Positions 9,317 through 19,238 of a stretch of DNA of 64,000 nt are shown one piece after another. Where the stretch lies: contig CP139021.1 in assembly GCA_034044135.1 (NCBI GenBank), positions 6,486,001 to 6,550,000 on the forward strand. Reading direction: 5' to 3'. Origin of the DNA: Flammeovirgaceae bacterium SG7u.111 (GTDB lineage: Bacteria > Bacteroidota > Bacteroidia > Cytophagales > Flammeovirgaceae). The position numbers and the translations under genes are program-made. The notes beneath the pieces were generated by a model. That model ran no database searches. It saw only the letters and a list, made by a program, of their open reading frames with translations, and had not been told where the DNA came from. Numbering within the stretch: the stretch's first letter is position 1; each line of letters opens with the position of its first letter.

Positions 9317-12300
9317 TTATCCTCCAAAATCTCATTATATAATTCTTCTACTTTTTCAAAAGCCTTAATTTTGAGGGCAAGCTGCTGGCTACCATATTTC
9401 TGAATAAGGTACTGGGCCACAAAATGCTTCTGCTCGGGTGAAGCCAAAGTAAACATTTCATCAAAATCGGGCAGATTATCTTGCGCTAGCCAAAGGGGTA
9501 GTTCCAATTCAAACCGTAAATCGGCTACTTCTACTTGCGAATAAACTGAACCATACTCAAGCTCATTAATTTTGTTATAAATAGCCAATGAACGTTCTAA
9601 ATTCAATTTTTTATCCTCTTCGTTTAGCATATTCCCTATCTCATTTTTGAAATAATTGGCATATACATGCAACAGTGAAGAATCCTCTGAGGCAATTACC
9701 TCCTGATAGTCGCGGATAATGCCAAACCGAAGTCGATCCACCTCCGCCATTTCCATAGTACTGGAAGAATGTTTGTCGAACCATTTATTAATGGTTGTTT
9801 TGAGGTTTCCATTATTATTCGAAAGCAATTGTTCCAAATTCCGTTGGGCAAGCACCGTATCCGAGGCGCTCCACGCTTTCAGCACCCCTTCATCCGAAAC
9901 AGTGATCAACTTTTCTTTTTCTATTGAAAAACCAATATGACTAATCTTAGATTTATGAGCTTTTAACACGGCAAACTCTTCCCCGTTCGCTTCCCAAATA
10001 GAAACAGTTCCCGATTTATCTGTTCGCAAAATTAACTTACCTCTTGGCGAAAGTCTCACCAAATCGGTCGGGCTCTCCTCTCTGCTAAAATCTACTTCGC
10101 CCAATAATTCCCCATTTAACTCCCAAACAGCCGCATGGCCGTCTTTTCTATAAGTAAGAACCACTTTTTTATTTTCCGAAAGGATTACCCCATCTATACT
10201 TTCTTCTAACTGGGAAAAAGTAGCCAGCTCTCTGAAAAAGCTGCCATCTACTTCCCTAAGGCTCACCCTATTTCCTCCTTCTTGTATAAGAACAAGATCG
10301 GGCACGCTGGTAAACCGCACATAGGTTACGCCAGAATATTCAGTATGCATTACCAACCTGTTGTTTTCAACATGCCAAATCACTACATCGTTGTTCGAAA
10401 AATGAGTCAGGAGCTTTTCCCCATCTTCCGAAAACTCGGCAAACTTGATGGTATTTGGCGCAATTTTTATCTCGTCCAGAAAATTATTACTAAACTTTTT
10501 GAGCGACCAAAGTCTTCCTGTTTTATCTTTCGAATAGGTAAAAACACGGGTTTGGTCTGGGGAAATAGCCATTCCTTCCACAGCCATACTATGGTTGAAA
10601 GTACTCATCCACACCCAGCGTTCTTTTAGTTGGGAATAAAGTCTCATTGCCCCACTTTCTTGGGTTACAAACACGCCTCCTCCCCCATCAAAAAGGTGAA
10701 TTCCAGTAGCTGTCCCATAGTCCGACACATCCTGTATTTCAAGGTTTTGACCATCACCTATATCCACAGCATAAACCTTTTTATCCATACCCAATACAAA
10801 TGCTCTGTCTATCCCAAATACTAAGCTCCTGATAGGCTCAGGAAACAAAACTTCCGCGTTCTCATTTATTTTCTTACCTCTTAAATCCCTTACCATCAAC
10901 TTATTTCCCGCATAGGTAACAAGCAAGGTATCTGAACCATTTCGGGGAATACTTAAGCCTCTAACCGGTCTTTCAAACTGCAATGTATGCTCGCTTAGCG
11001 AATTGGAAATTTCCCTAAGTACAGGTAAAAGCTTGTTCAGCGACTTATTGCTAATGAGCAAAGAAGCCTCTTTGGCGATGCTCAACGCACGCATGGGATC
11101 ATGCTCTTTATCCAACACCTGCTTGGCTGCATAGAGATAGTTCAACGCCTCCTTTTCCTTCGATTCTTTTACCGAATAGATCATATAAATAGGTGGAGCC
11201 AACATGGCCATCACCAGTAAGCTTAGCCAAAAGTGTCGTCGGGTCTTCAAGAACCGAGAACATATTCTGAGGTACTCTTTTTGGAGGGGAGTTGGCGTCG
11301 GGATTTTCTTTTCGGCAAGGGAGCGGGAAAACCACACCTGAGACTGCACAAACTCCGACTTCTTGAGCAAAAGATCTACATCAGCCCTTCTAAACAAAAA
11401 ATTCAATACTTTCTTTCTACCCTGTTTGTCCCATTCTGCCGCTTTTTGCTGAAGGCGAGTATGCTCTTTCACATGCTCACGATCTATGTTGAGCGTATGC
11501 ATGAGGGAGCTAAATGCTATATCAAATTTATTTTCCTTGAAGTCTATCCATTGTACTTCTTTGAGCGCAGCGGGCATCGTTTCAGGGTCAACATCATCAA
11601 GCAAAACAGTAATAAAGCGCTTGCCCATTTCTGCGGCAAACCTAACTTCTTCTTCGCAAAATTCTGAAGCTAGGGAGTTGGGAGAAATGATAAACAAGAA
11701 ATTATCAGAAGTAGAAATCCCTTTCTTTATCTCTTCTTCAAAATTGCTGGCAGAGGCAATGCTTTCTTGGTCGAACCAAGTGGTTTTTCTAAAACTCTGA
11801 AGCTTCAGGTTGAGCTTTCGGGCAAAGTCCGCATCTTTTTGAGAATAGGAAATAAATACCTCGGAGGAGAGAATTCCTATCTTGGACATGCTTGTGGCAA
11901 TAAACTTATCATGCAATGAAGTAGGAGCATTTACTTTTCTATGCTTCCCTTCATCTAGCCACTCTTGGGATTGTAAAAGATTAGTTCCTCTCAGCAGAAA
12001 ACTATCGCTTTCTCCCATTCGCTCCCATTTGAGAGCTTGCACCAGTAGTTGCTTATGCTTATGGAAATATTCTCGGTCATCTTCCAACTGTATCATCAGC
12101 TCGTCCATGTCTCGGTCAAAGTCGCTCTTATCTTTTTTGGCGATCTTCACCTTGTTTGGATCATTGTCCGTCAGGTCGATGGAGTTTAAATTACTCAACT
12201 CCTTGGGGAGGTGTTCCTTATCAACATTTTCGCAGATGATGGGGATAATTCGTTTGCCAAGAGAAGTTGCATAGCACAAATCTTCTAAGCAAATCTCCGA

Positions 12301-13170
12301 AACCACAGAGCGCTTCGAAATTACAAAAATCACATTATCCGAAAGCTCAATGCCCTCTTGCAAAGACTCCCGCAAGTCAGAGCCAGGCTTCATATCTTGC
12401 TTGTCCAGCCAAGTGGTGGTCCCGCTTTTTTGCAGCTCTTGGTTTATTTCCCTCACTATGGCAAGGTCGTTATCATCGTAGGCAAAAAATGCATCTGCCA
12501 TCATGTTCTCCGCATTCTTCCGAGCCTCGCAGATGTACTCACAATGGATAGGGGAAAATGGATTGGGAACATCCAAACGCTTATTATTTTCCAAGTGCTT
12601 TTGCGCATCTATCCGTTCTTGGGCATAGAGCAAAAAGCTTTTCCGCTTATTATTATTTTCCCACTCTAGTGCCCTTAACAAAAGGCTAGTATGCAACAAG
12701 TTATAGCTTTCATTTTCTTCTATTTTCGATGTTAAAACACCAACACCCTTATCAAAATCATCAATGCTTTCCCAATCTTCTGGGAGCTTGGTCGTATCTT
12801 CCTTTTCCCTTATAAATAAAAAATTGATCTCGCTGATTACATTGTTCAGCTTATCAATATCTCGCTCAATGTGCATCACAGGAATAATCCGCTTGCTATA
12901 CGCAAGTGCCAGCTCTATTTCTTTTTTGCAATGGGGCGAGCTAATAGCGTGAGGGGAAATGAGAAATATAAAGTTCTTGGCAGAAGCAATACCCTTGTCT
13001 ATCCTATCTTGCCAGTCCGTACCTACATCAATCTCCTCAAGATCTAGCCATACCTTTAAGCCCTGGCTTTCCAAGTACGATTTCACCCTCATGGCAAAAT
13101 GCTTACTTTCCTTTCTTCCATAGGAAATGAATGCATCGATAAGAGGAGGCGTTTGAGGATCAGGTTTCAT
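9238..13170 (-). CDS. Triple-TIR, membrane-anchored WD40-repeat protein (frameshifted near the 3' end)
   Basis: About 1310 aa from the ATG at 13170; a GTG at 13236 would add 22 residues. Three TIR modules occur in tandem (about residues 11-128, 224-353 and 436-558), opening with DAFISYG, DAFFAYD and EVFISYS. Each is followed by a similar linker (ALEWE..., ALKWE..., AAEWD...) known from bacterial TIR-WD40 proteins. The Cys-x-x-Glu site expected for NADase activity is CKKE in module 1 and CEEE in module 3, but CLED in module 2, with Asp in the Glu place. One membrane helix (about 647-666) separates the TIR part from a WD40-like beta-propeller (about 730-1110) and a TPR-like tail. Nucleotide-based defence or signalling is likely by family but not shown. 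The last 20 or so residues after the frameshift are not real. Confidence 0.8.
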   Translation of the reverse strand: MKPDPQTPPLIDAFISYGRKESKHFAMRVKSYLESQGLKVWLDLEEIDVGTDWQDRIDKGIASAKNFIFLISPHAISSPHCKKEIELALAYSKRIIPVMHIERDIDKLNNVISEINFLFIREKEDTTKLPEDWESIDDFDKGVGVLTSKIEENESYNLLHTSLLLRALEWENNNKRKSFLLYAQERIDAQKHLENNKRLDVPNPFSPIHCEYICEARKNAENMMADAFFAYDDNDLAIVREINQELQKSGTTTWLDKQDMKPGSDLRESLQEGIELSDNVIFVISKRSVVSEICLEDLCYATSLGKRIIPIICENVDKEHLPKELSNLNSIDLTDNDPNKVKIAKKDKSDFDRDMDELMIQLEDDREYFHKHKQLLVQALKWERMGESDSFLLRGTNLLQSQEWLDEGKHRKVNAPTSLHDKFIATSMSKIGILSSEVFISYSQKDADFARKLNLKLQSFRKTTWFDQESIASASNFEEEIKKGISTSDNFLFIISPNSLASEFCEEEVRFAAEMGKRFITVLLDDVDPETMPAALKEVQWIDFKENKFDIAFSSLMHTLNIDREHVKEHTRLQQKAAEWDKQGRKKVLNFLFRRADVDLLLKKSEFVQSQVWFSRSLAEKKIPTPTPLQKEYLRICSRFLKTRRHFWLSLLVMAMLAPPIYMIYSVKESKEKEALNYLYAAKQVLDKEHDPMRALSIAKEASLLISNKSLNKLLPVLREISNSLSEHTLQFERPVRGLSIPRNGSDTLLVTYAGNKLMVRDLRGKKINENAEVLFPEPIRSLVFGIDRAFVLGMDKKVYAVDIGDGQNLEIQDVSDYGTATGIHLFDGGGGVFVTQESGAMRLYSQLKERWVWMSTFNHSMAVEGMAISPDQTRVFTYSKDKTGRLWSLKKFSNNFLDEIKIAPNTIKFAEFSEDGEKLLTHFSNNDVVIWHVENNRLVMHTEYSGVTYVRFTSVPDLVLIQEGGNRVSLREVDGSFFRELATFSQLEESIDGVILSENKKVVLTYRKDGHAAVWELNGELLGEVDFSREESPTDLVRLSPRGKLILRTDKSGTVSIWEANGEEFAVLKAHKSKISHIGFSIEKEKLITVSDEGVLKAWSASDTVLAQRNLEQLLSNNNGNLKTTINKWFDKHSSSTMEMAEVDRLRFGIIRDYQEVIASEDSSLLHVYANYFKNEIGNMLNEEDKKLNLERSLAIYNKINELEYGSVYSQVEVADLRFELELPLWLAQDNLPDFDEMFTLASPEQKHFVAQYLIQKYGSQQLALKIKAFEKVEELYNEILEDNVAGTKHYSEDMQPIITIHFLTTTPK

Positions 13171-13752
13171 TGAATTATCTTCTGTACTTATTGGTTGGTT
13201 TAAGTTATTATTTTGCAAAAAACCAATAATCCACACAATTTAATGAAATTTTATTATTCTCCCAGTAAAAAAAGACAGGGCAGCTCTCCAAAAAGTAAAA
13301 TATGCTCTTCTAGGTAAAAAAGTGCTTAAAGAGCTAAAGGGAAATCTACTGTCTAACTCATCAGAATAAAAGCATAGTTCAACGCTTCATATATAACCCT
13401 CTCTGCTCCAGATAGGAAAAACTAGTACATACAATCCTCGGGTTTGAATATAAAATGTGATAATAAGCCTACTAAAGCATCTTGCTCCATCTCTTCAACA
13501 AAAGAAAGCCCAAGTTTTTTGAGTTGTACCAAATCAAAAAGCAAATCTACCCGAAAGGGTTAAAAACCAATCAAAGGTACGATGGAATATAAGCAGACCA
13601 ACAAGATTGAAAATCCTCCTTCCAAAGAGTTATAAGTGGAACAAACCAACTTCTTCTAGCAATTTATATGTAAAAGAAACAATTTTAGAATTCGAAACTT
13701 CTGATGCTCAAATACAGATGAAAAAAAGTCTTAATTCAACCCACACTACCAC
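13171..13752. other. Intergenic stretch with a short coding-like remnant
   Basis: About 580 bases separate the divergent TIR gene and M61 peptidase gene. On the minus strand, 13422-13559 is an open stretch bounded by stops that reads VDLLFDLVQLKKLGLSFVEE and ends LLSHFIFKPEDCMY. Its residue composition is protein-like, but it has no convincing start and I do not recognise it. It may be the worn end of a lost gene. Promoters for both flanking genes should lie here, but I could not pick a clear Bacteroidota -7/-33 pair. Confidence 0.4.
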
Positions 13753-15585
13753 ATGAAACTACGGAAAAACAAGTCAATAAGTAAACTATTGAGGCATACT
13801 ACTTCCCGAATCTTAATTCTCTATATTTTCTCATCCTTAGTGGCATGTTCTAGCCCCCAAAAGCCTTCCATTACTTTTACGGTGGCTATGGAAAACCCAT
13901 CAGAACACACTTTTCAGGTGAAAATGGAATGCACGGGGATGGAAAAAGAATACGTCGATTTTAAAATACCAATGTGGTCGCCAGGATACTACCAAATCCT
14001 GAATTTTGCAGAGAATATTGAAAACTTTGCCGCGACAGACGAAAATGGGACCGAACTCGCTTTTGAAAAACACAATGAAAACACTTGGCGAGTTACCAGA
14101 GGGCAAAGCTCCAGTATTGTACTGAACTACGATGTAAAAACTGTCCGCACTTTTGTGGCGATTCCTTACCTTGATGAGGAAAGAGGCTATATCATTCCTA
14201 CTGGCGTGATGCTCCACCCTACCGAACTGGTGCAAACCCCCTCAAAAATCATCATCGATCCCTACGAAGGCTGGGATAAAGTGGCCACAGGGTTGGATGC
14301 CGTAGAAGGCGAAAACTTCACTTTCATGGCAGACAACTTCGATGCACTCTACGACAGCCCGCTCTTGGTAGGGAAACTGGAAGAACTTCCTTCCTTTACC
14401 GTGAAAGGTGTTCCCCACTATTTTATGGGCTACAAAATGGGCGAGTTTAATAAAGAGGGATTCATCAACGATTTGAAAAAAGTGACTGAAGCAGCTACCG
14501 ATATCATTGGCGATGTTCCTTTCAAACACTATACATTTATCGGGATTGGGCCAGGTCGTGGTGGCATTGAACACCTCAACTCTACTACCGTTAGCTTTAA
14601 TGGAAACAGCCTAAGCGACACAAGTAGTTATCAAAGAATGCTCAATTTTCTCGCCCACGAATATTTCCACCATTACAATGTAAAACGAATCCGCCCCATA
14701 GAGCTTGGTCCTTTTGATTACGACAAGGAGAACCGTACCAAAATGCTGTGGCTTTCGGAAGGCGTAAGTGTGTATTACGAATACCTAGCGGTGAAACGTG
14801 CCGGGCTTTGCAATGAAACTCAGTTGTTAGGACATTTAAAAAATGACATCTTGGCTTATGAAAGAAAACCAGGGCGCTTATTCCAATCTTTGGCCGAGTC
14901 AAGTTATGAAACTTGGGAAGACGGTCCTTTCGGAAGAGTTGGAGACGAATTCAACAAAACGATTTCTTATTACGACAAAGGACCAATTGTTGGATGGCTT
15001 TTCGATTTTGCCATTAGGCACGAAACTAAAAATGAAAAATCGCTGGACGATGTAATGCGCTTTTTGTACAACCATTACTACAAAGAGCTGGGAAGAGGCT
15101 TCACTGAAGACGAGTTACGCGAAGCATTGGAAACTGCCGCGGGCACAAAGTTGGACGAGCTATTTACCTACATCTACACCACCGAAGAATTGGACTACAA
15201 CAAGTACTTGGCATATGCTGGTTATCAAATAGATGTAACTCCTCAGCCTGTTGCTGGCGGATGGCTTGGGGCTACTGCAAGCAGCAAAAATGATTCGCTT
15301 TTTATAAAGGACGTGGAATGGAAATCACCCGCTTGGGAAGGAGGATTGCGTAAAGGAGATTTAGTCTTAGACATCAATGGTGCTGAGGAGCTGAAAAATA
15401 TTATTTCCACCAAAAAAGAGGGGGATATTATCCAAGTGACGGTTCGAAAAGATACAGAAAGCAAGAAAATAAGCATTCCACTAGGCACCAAAATGTTCCG
15501 TTCATTTGAATTCAGCAAATTGGACAGCCTGACCGAACTACAGCAAAAAATCCAACAATCTTGGCTGGGGGAAGTAGCCTTGTAA
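13753..15585 (+). CDS. M61 family metallopeptidase with PDZ domain (glycyl aminopeptidase-like)
   Basis: A 610 aa lipoprotein-like peptidase. The leader ends in SSLVACSS near residue 32. The M61 fold follows, with the zinc site AHEYFHHYNVKRIRP near residue 301 (HExxH in the form HEYFH) and a downstream WLSEGVSVYYEY near 336 supplying the third ligand. A PDZ domain (about 500-585) begins with GGWLGATASS and contains RKGDLVLDING. Family members cleave N-terminal Gly or Ala from peptides in the periplasm. It stands alone between an intergenic gap and a strong terminator. Length and motif order fit the family. Confidence 0.9.
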   Translation: MKLRKNKSISKLLRHTTSRILILYIFSSLVACSSPQKPSITFTVAMENPSEHTFQVKMECTGMEKEYVDFKIPMWSPGYYQILNFAENIENFAATDENGTELAFEKHNENTWRVTRGQSSSIVLNYDVKTVRTFVAIPYLDEERGYIIPTGVMLHPTELVQTPSKIIIDPYEGWDKVATGLDAVEGENFTFMADNFDALYDSPLLVGKLEELPSFTVKGVPHYFMGYKMGEFNKEGFINDLKKVTEAATDIIGDVPFKHYTFIGIGPGRGGIEHLNSTTVSFNGNSLSDTSSYQRMLNFLAHEYFHHYNVKRIRPIELGPFDYDKENRTKMLWLSEGVSVYYEYLAVKRAGLCNETQLLGHLKNDILAYERKPGRLFQSLAESSYETWEDGPFGRVGDEFNKTISYYDKGPIVGWLFDFAIRHETKNEKSLDDVMRFLYNHYYKELGRGFTEDELREALETAAGTKLDELFTYIYTTEELDYNKYLAYAGYQIDVTPQPVAGGWLGATASSKNDSLFIKDVEWKSPAWEGGLRKGDLVLDINGAEELKNIISTKKEGDIIQVTVRKDTESKKISIPLGTKMFRSFEFSKLDSLTELQQKIQQSWLGEVAL

Positions 15586-15611
15586 ACTGCTTGTAATTAC
15601 TACTTTATCAG

Positions 15612-15657
15612 GTCGTGACCGCACAAAAAGAAATTGTATGGTCACGACTTTTTTATT
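15612..15657 (+). terminator. Rho-independent terminator after the M61 gene
   Basis: A 9-bp perfect stem GTCGTGACC / GGTCACGAC (15612-15620 with 15640-15648) with a loop of about 19 bases is followed by TTTTTTATT. It lies 26 bases after the M61 peptidase stop. The rest of the gap to 15928 is AT-rich and shows no gene. Confidence 0.85.
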
Positions 15658-15928
15658 CACACCTACTCCCTACCTCGCCTAATCACAACTAACTGTAAAC
15701 AAGAGTACTACATACAAAAAGAGTAACAATCATCCATCAAAAACACTGTTCACAATTATATTTAACCCTCAATTGCTAACATACTAATCCTTTTATTTCT
15801 TAATAATCAATCAAATAAAATAGCTCTCTTATTTGTTATAAGCTCGAAGTAGCATTCTATAAAATACCAATAAAAGATACTACATAACAATTCGTAACAA
15901 ACATTTTTTTTAACCATATACTATTCAA

Positions 15929-16642
15929 ATGATCAAAAGGACAACAATGGTACTAGCGCTAGTACTAACAGCACTTTTAACTCAAGCACAAACCTTTGCT
16001 CCTGGCTTTGTCGGATTTTCTGTAAAGAAAACTACTTACATCACTATGAATGATGGCAGTGAAGTAGAAGGAAGATTGAAAAAACTTTCTTATAAAAAAG
16101 GGTTGGTCGAGGAAATCAAAATTGAAGATGCAAGCACTGGCAAAAAAGTCAAAATCAAACCTGAAGATATCAAATTCATGTATGTTCCACCAAGTAATAT
16201 GGGCAAACTAGCTCAAAAAATAGAGGCTTCGAATAACCTCTCAAGGCTAATTGATGGTGAATTATCTTCAGAACACTTGAACGATGGATACCTCTATATG
16301 GAATCGTCTAAAGTGCAGCTTAAGAAAAAAACAGGTACGTATATGCTCCAGTTAGCAAACCCTACTTTTAGTGCCAAAATAAAAGTATACATTGATCCTT
16401 TTGCAAAGCAATCAGCTGGCATAGGTGTAGGAGGAATGACCTTGGCTGGTGGTCTGGACAAGTCGTACTACATCAAAAAAGCAACAGAAGACGTAGCTCA
16501 AAAAATCACAAAAAAGGAGTATAAAAAAGAAATGGCTCTGCTTTTTGCCGAAAGCCCTGAGCTATTGGCCAAATACAACGATGACCCAAAATGGAGCGAA
16601 TTCGAGAAGTTTATTTACGAATACTCCACTTCGGTTCAATAA
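15929..16642 (+). CDS. Secreted protein of unknown function
   Basis: A 237 aa protein with a signal peptide (MVLALVLTALLTQAQTFAPG, cut near residue 21). The mature part opens with a strand-rich segment (TTYITMNDGSEVEGRLKK) that resembles the SH3-like folds seen in small Bacteroidota periplasmic proteins. A middle region contains a glycine-rich GIGVGGMTLAGGLDKSYYI, and the C-terminus is lysine-rich and helical. I do not recognise the family. It is a single gene between two terminators. A 343-base AT-rich gap upstream should hold its promoter. Confidence 0.7.
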   Translation: MIKRTTMVLALVLTALLTQAQTFAPGFVGFSVKKTTYITMNDGSEVEGRLKKLSYKKGLVEEIKIEDASTGKKVKIKPEDIKFMYVPPSNMGKLAQKIEASNNLSRLIDGELSSEHLNDGYLYMESSKVQLKKKTGTYMLQLANPTFSAKIKVYIDPFAKQSAGIGVGGMTLAGGLDKSYYIKKATEDVAQKITKKEYKKEMALLFAESPELLAKYNDDPKWSEFEKFIYEYSTSVQ

Positions 16643-16671
16643 ACAAATCACACATTCTCTTAAATTTATGA

Positions 16672-16701
16672 AAGCATCAGACCTTGGTCTGGTGCTTTTT
16701 C
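16672..16701 (+). terminator. Rho-independent terminator
   Basis: A nearly perfect hairpin AAGCATCAGACC / GGTCTGGTGCTT (16672-16683 with 16686-16697, one G-T pair) runs into a T run (TTTTT then CTTG). It lies 30 bases after the stop of the secreted protein gene. Confidence 0.85.
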
Positions 16702-16786
16702 TTGTTTATGCCTTTTCTTCACTGCTCTTTTAGGTTAATTTAATGTATTCCCCAACTAATTCTAAATGAGCTGTACACCTATCTCT

Positions 16787-17747
16787 ATGAAGCAAACAGT
16801 TAATTCTCAAAATAACACATGTGCTTTTGCCATTTACCCTGCGATTGTGGCATTCGCATTTCTTCTTTTCTCCTCTTGCTCCCCAAAAGAAGAAAAACAG
16901 AGCGTCAGTAATCATAACACGCCAAATAGAATTTTGAATATTGCTGATTTTAAGTCATTAAACCCAATCAATAAACGACTTTCAGAAGCCAATCCTGGAG
17001 AATGGCTTTATACTCAAAAGGAAAATGGGCAGTCTTTTAAGGAATATATTAATTCGCAACCAGTACGTCCAAACTCTAGACAGAATAAAATCTACCTAAA
17101 AATGCTGGGCGAGTTTGATACTGTGGATTTTTATGTGATAGAAATGCTAAGTGAATACTTGGATATCTTTTTGGGTCTAGAAACCATTATAATGGAGCCA
17201 GTTTCTGACTCCATTATTCCTGCATACTCCAGAAGAATACATATGGATATTGAACAGCTTCATACAAAATACATTTTGGATAGTATTTTAGTCCCATCGA
17301 TTCCAGCAGATGCGATCACCTACATGGCTTTGACTAGCAAAGATCTCTATCCAAAAAAATCATGGAACTTTGTATTTGGTCAGGCGTCTTTAAAAAACAG
17401 GATCGGTGTATCGATACAAGAGTGAAAAAATAGATACCACAAACTGTCAACTTTATTTCAATAGAATTGCAAAAACAGCATCCCATGAAATAATACATAT
17501 ACTCTCTATAAAGCATTGTACCAACTACAAATGTCTTATGAATGGAAGCATCAGTTTGAAAGAGGCAGATAAAAAACCATCTTGGTTATGTCCCGATTGT
17601 TTGGCAAAACTTATTTGGTGTACAAAAAGTGATGTTTTTGATAGGTACGATAAATTGATTAAGTTCTTTGATGAAAATGACTTTCCCACGAAAGCAAACT
17701 TTTATAAAAAGTCCAAGAAACTATTATGGGATAAAGTAGAATCATAA
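16787..17747 (+). pseudogene. Archaemetzincin-like metalloprotease lipoprotein, split by one frameshift
   Basis: Two overlapping frames together make one archaemetzincin (family M54). The first part (from the ATG at 16787) has a lipoprotein leader ending FSSCSPKEE and runs to VFGQASLKNRIGV near 17410, a family hallmark just before the active site. It then meets a stop at 17425. The next frame, open from 17406, continues with YKSEKIDTTN and carries the zinc site HEIIHILSIKHC, the CLMNGS segment and a CPDC knuckle, ending at 17747. The usual Gly in HExxHxxGxxHC is Ser. A one-base change between about 17408 and 17420 restores the protein. It is either a sequencing error or a recent loss. In the true family the enzyme is a zinc aminopeptidase-type protease. 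Confidence 0.78.
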
Positions 17748-17779
17748 TTCAATATTTCAAGAAAACAATCACCATAAAT

Positions 17780-18679
17780 ATGCCCCCGGCCAACCTCATA
17801 AAAAACAGGATTTCCAACTCGTGGGAGCTGGATAAACTTCTTATTTCTCACAACATTCTTGATTACCAGTCGAGTGGGAAGATGGTATCCAAAAATGATT
17901 CGGAATTTGTCAGGATGCACTTTGGCTTACAGGGGAGCTATTCCTTTCGTTTTTCCCAGTTGGATCGTTCGTTCGACCTTGGGGGGCATCACAACAACAT
18001 CATGTATTCTAAGGGGTTGGAGATTGAGGTGTTGAATAAAAGCCAGCGTATCGAAACTTTTGGGGTGAACTTTACGCCCGAGGCTTTCATAGAAATAGGG
18101 CAAAATGGGAACGAGCCGCTGAAGCGATTCACCGAAAAGGTGATCAACCAAAAAGATTGCATGTTATCTGCCCACTGGAAGACGAATAATTTCAAAATCC
18201 AGCAAGTGATTCAGGAAATTATCCAATGCCCTTACACCAACCAACTGAAAAATTTATTTCTCCTTTCCAAAAGCATTGAACTGCTCGTGCTCCAAGCTGA
18301 ACTCTACGAAGAACAGGAAACTTTTCAATTCATAAAATCGGAGCAGGATAAGAGAAAGTTGATTGAAGCCAAGGAATTGCTCAACTCCCGAATAGGTACC
18401 CCCCCTACTATAGTTGAGCTTTCAAAATTGAGCGGCGTCAACGAATACAAACTCAAAAAGGGCTTCAAAGAGCTTTTTGGCACTACTATTTTTGGCTATA
18501 TCCATCACTGCCGGATGAGCTTGGCGAAGAAACTTTTGCTGGGAACAGACAAATCTGCCAAAGAAATTGCCTACGAAACTGGCTACAGCTCGCCCCAGCA
18601 TTTTTCCAATGCCTTCAAAAAAGAATTTGGCGTCACTCCCAATGGTGTTAGGATAAATCCCGATGCTGCAATCGGTTAA
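17780..18679 (+). CDS. AraC family transcriptional regulator
   Basis: A 299 aa DNA-binding regulator. The C-terminal AraC domain (about 205-295) has both helix-turn-helix units: IVELSKLSGVNEYKLKKGFK and the second recognition segment AKEIAYETGYSSPQHFSNAF, followed by FGVTPNGVR. The N-terminal 190 residues are a ligand-sensing part without an obvious cupin motif. The ATG at 17780 comes 32 bases after the archaemetzincin stop. The following SRPBCC gene on the same strand, 45 bases downstream, may be its target or operon partner. Confidence 0.9.
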   Translation: MPPANLIKNRISNSWELDKLLISHNILDYQSSGKMVSKNDSEFVRMHFGLQGSYSFRFSQLDRSFDLGGHHNNIMYSKGLEIEVLNKSQRIETFGVNFTPEAFIEIGQNGNEPLKRFTEKVINQKDCMLSAHWKTNNFKIQQVIQEIIQCPYTNQLKNLFLLSKSIELLVLQAELYEEQETFQFIKSEQDKRKLIEAKELLNSRIGTPPTIVELSKLSGVNEYKLKKGFKELFGTTIFGYIHHCRMSLAKKLLLGTDKSAKEIAYETGYSSPQHFSNAFKKEFGVTPNGVRINPDAAIG

Positions 18680-18724
18680 ACCAATGGTTCTTCATTTTTG
18701 AACTTCAACCAAAAACACAAAAAG

Positions 18725-19171
18725 ATGAACGATTCAATGGTTTTCAAAGAAGAAGTAATATTTCAGGCAAGCCCTGAACAAGTATGGGGTTTATTGACCA
18801 ACCCTGCCATGACCAAGCAGTACATGTTTGGCTGCGAAGTGATTTCTTCTTGGAATATTGGCAGCCCAATCCACTGGAAAGGGGTGACGGAAGATGGCAA
18901 AGAAGTGGTGTATGTGAAAGGAACCATTCTCGAATATGAAGAAAACAAAAGGATCACTTTTTCCATGTTCGATCCCAACATGGGCATCGCCGATATCCCT
19001 ACAAACTATGTCAACATGACTTACTCGGTAATATCAAATGGGCTTGGCACTGCGCTTACCATCACCCAAGGCGACTTTGCCGGAGCTGACAATGCTGAAC
19101 AACGGTTTGAAGAATCGAAGAAAGGTTGGGAAATGGTGATCCCGCTGATGAGGAAGGTTTTGGAAGGCTAA
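18725..19171 (+). CDS. SRPBCC (AHSA1/START-like) domain protein
   Basis: A 148 aa protein made of one helix-grip domain. VFKEEVIFQASPEQVWGLLT at the N-terminus, the internal VKGTILEYEENKRITFSMFD and the C-terminal helix ESKKGWEMVIPLMRKVLEG match AHSA1-type proteins. These bind hydrophobic ligands or act as Hsp90 cochaperone-like domains; the ligand here is unknown. The ATG at 18725 is chosen over a TTG at 18698 because the fold begins there. It is probably co-transcribed with the AraC regulator. Confidence 0.82.
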   Translation: MNDSMVFKEEVIFQASPEQVWGLLTNPAMTKQYMFGCEVISSWNIGSPIHWKGVTEDGKEVVYVKGTILEYEENKRITFSMFDPNMGIADIPTNYVNMTYSVISNGLGTALTITQGDFAGADNAEQRFEESKKGWEMVIPLMRKVLEG

Positions 19172-19238
19172 ACCATCGATTTCTTGATGTTCCCATATTT
19201 AGTTTCAAAATTGGTAGTTGGTTTCTAACTTAGCTGCC

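Noticed and set aside
9290-9320. Programmed -1 frameshifting in the TIR-WD40 gene.
   Set aside because: The overlap GGAACGAAGC has no slippery heptamer and no clear downstream stem; an indel is simpler.
10282-12952. Multiple plus-strand frames of 60-140 residues opposite the TIR-WD40 gene.
   Set aside because: They are antisense shadows, rich in Ser, Pro and His, with no recognisable domain.
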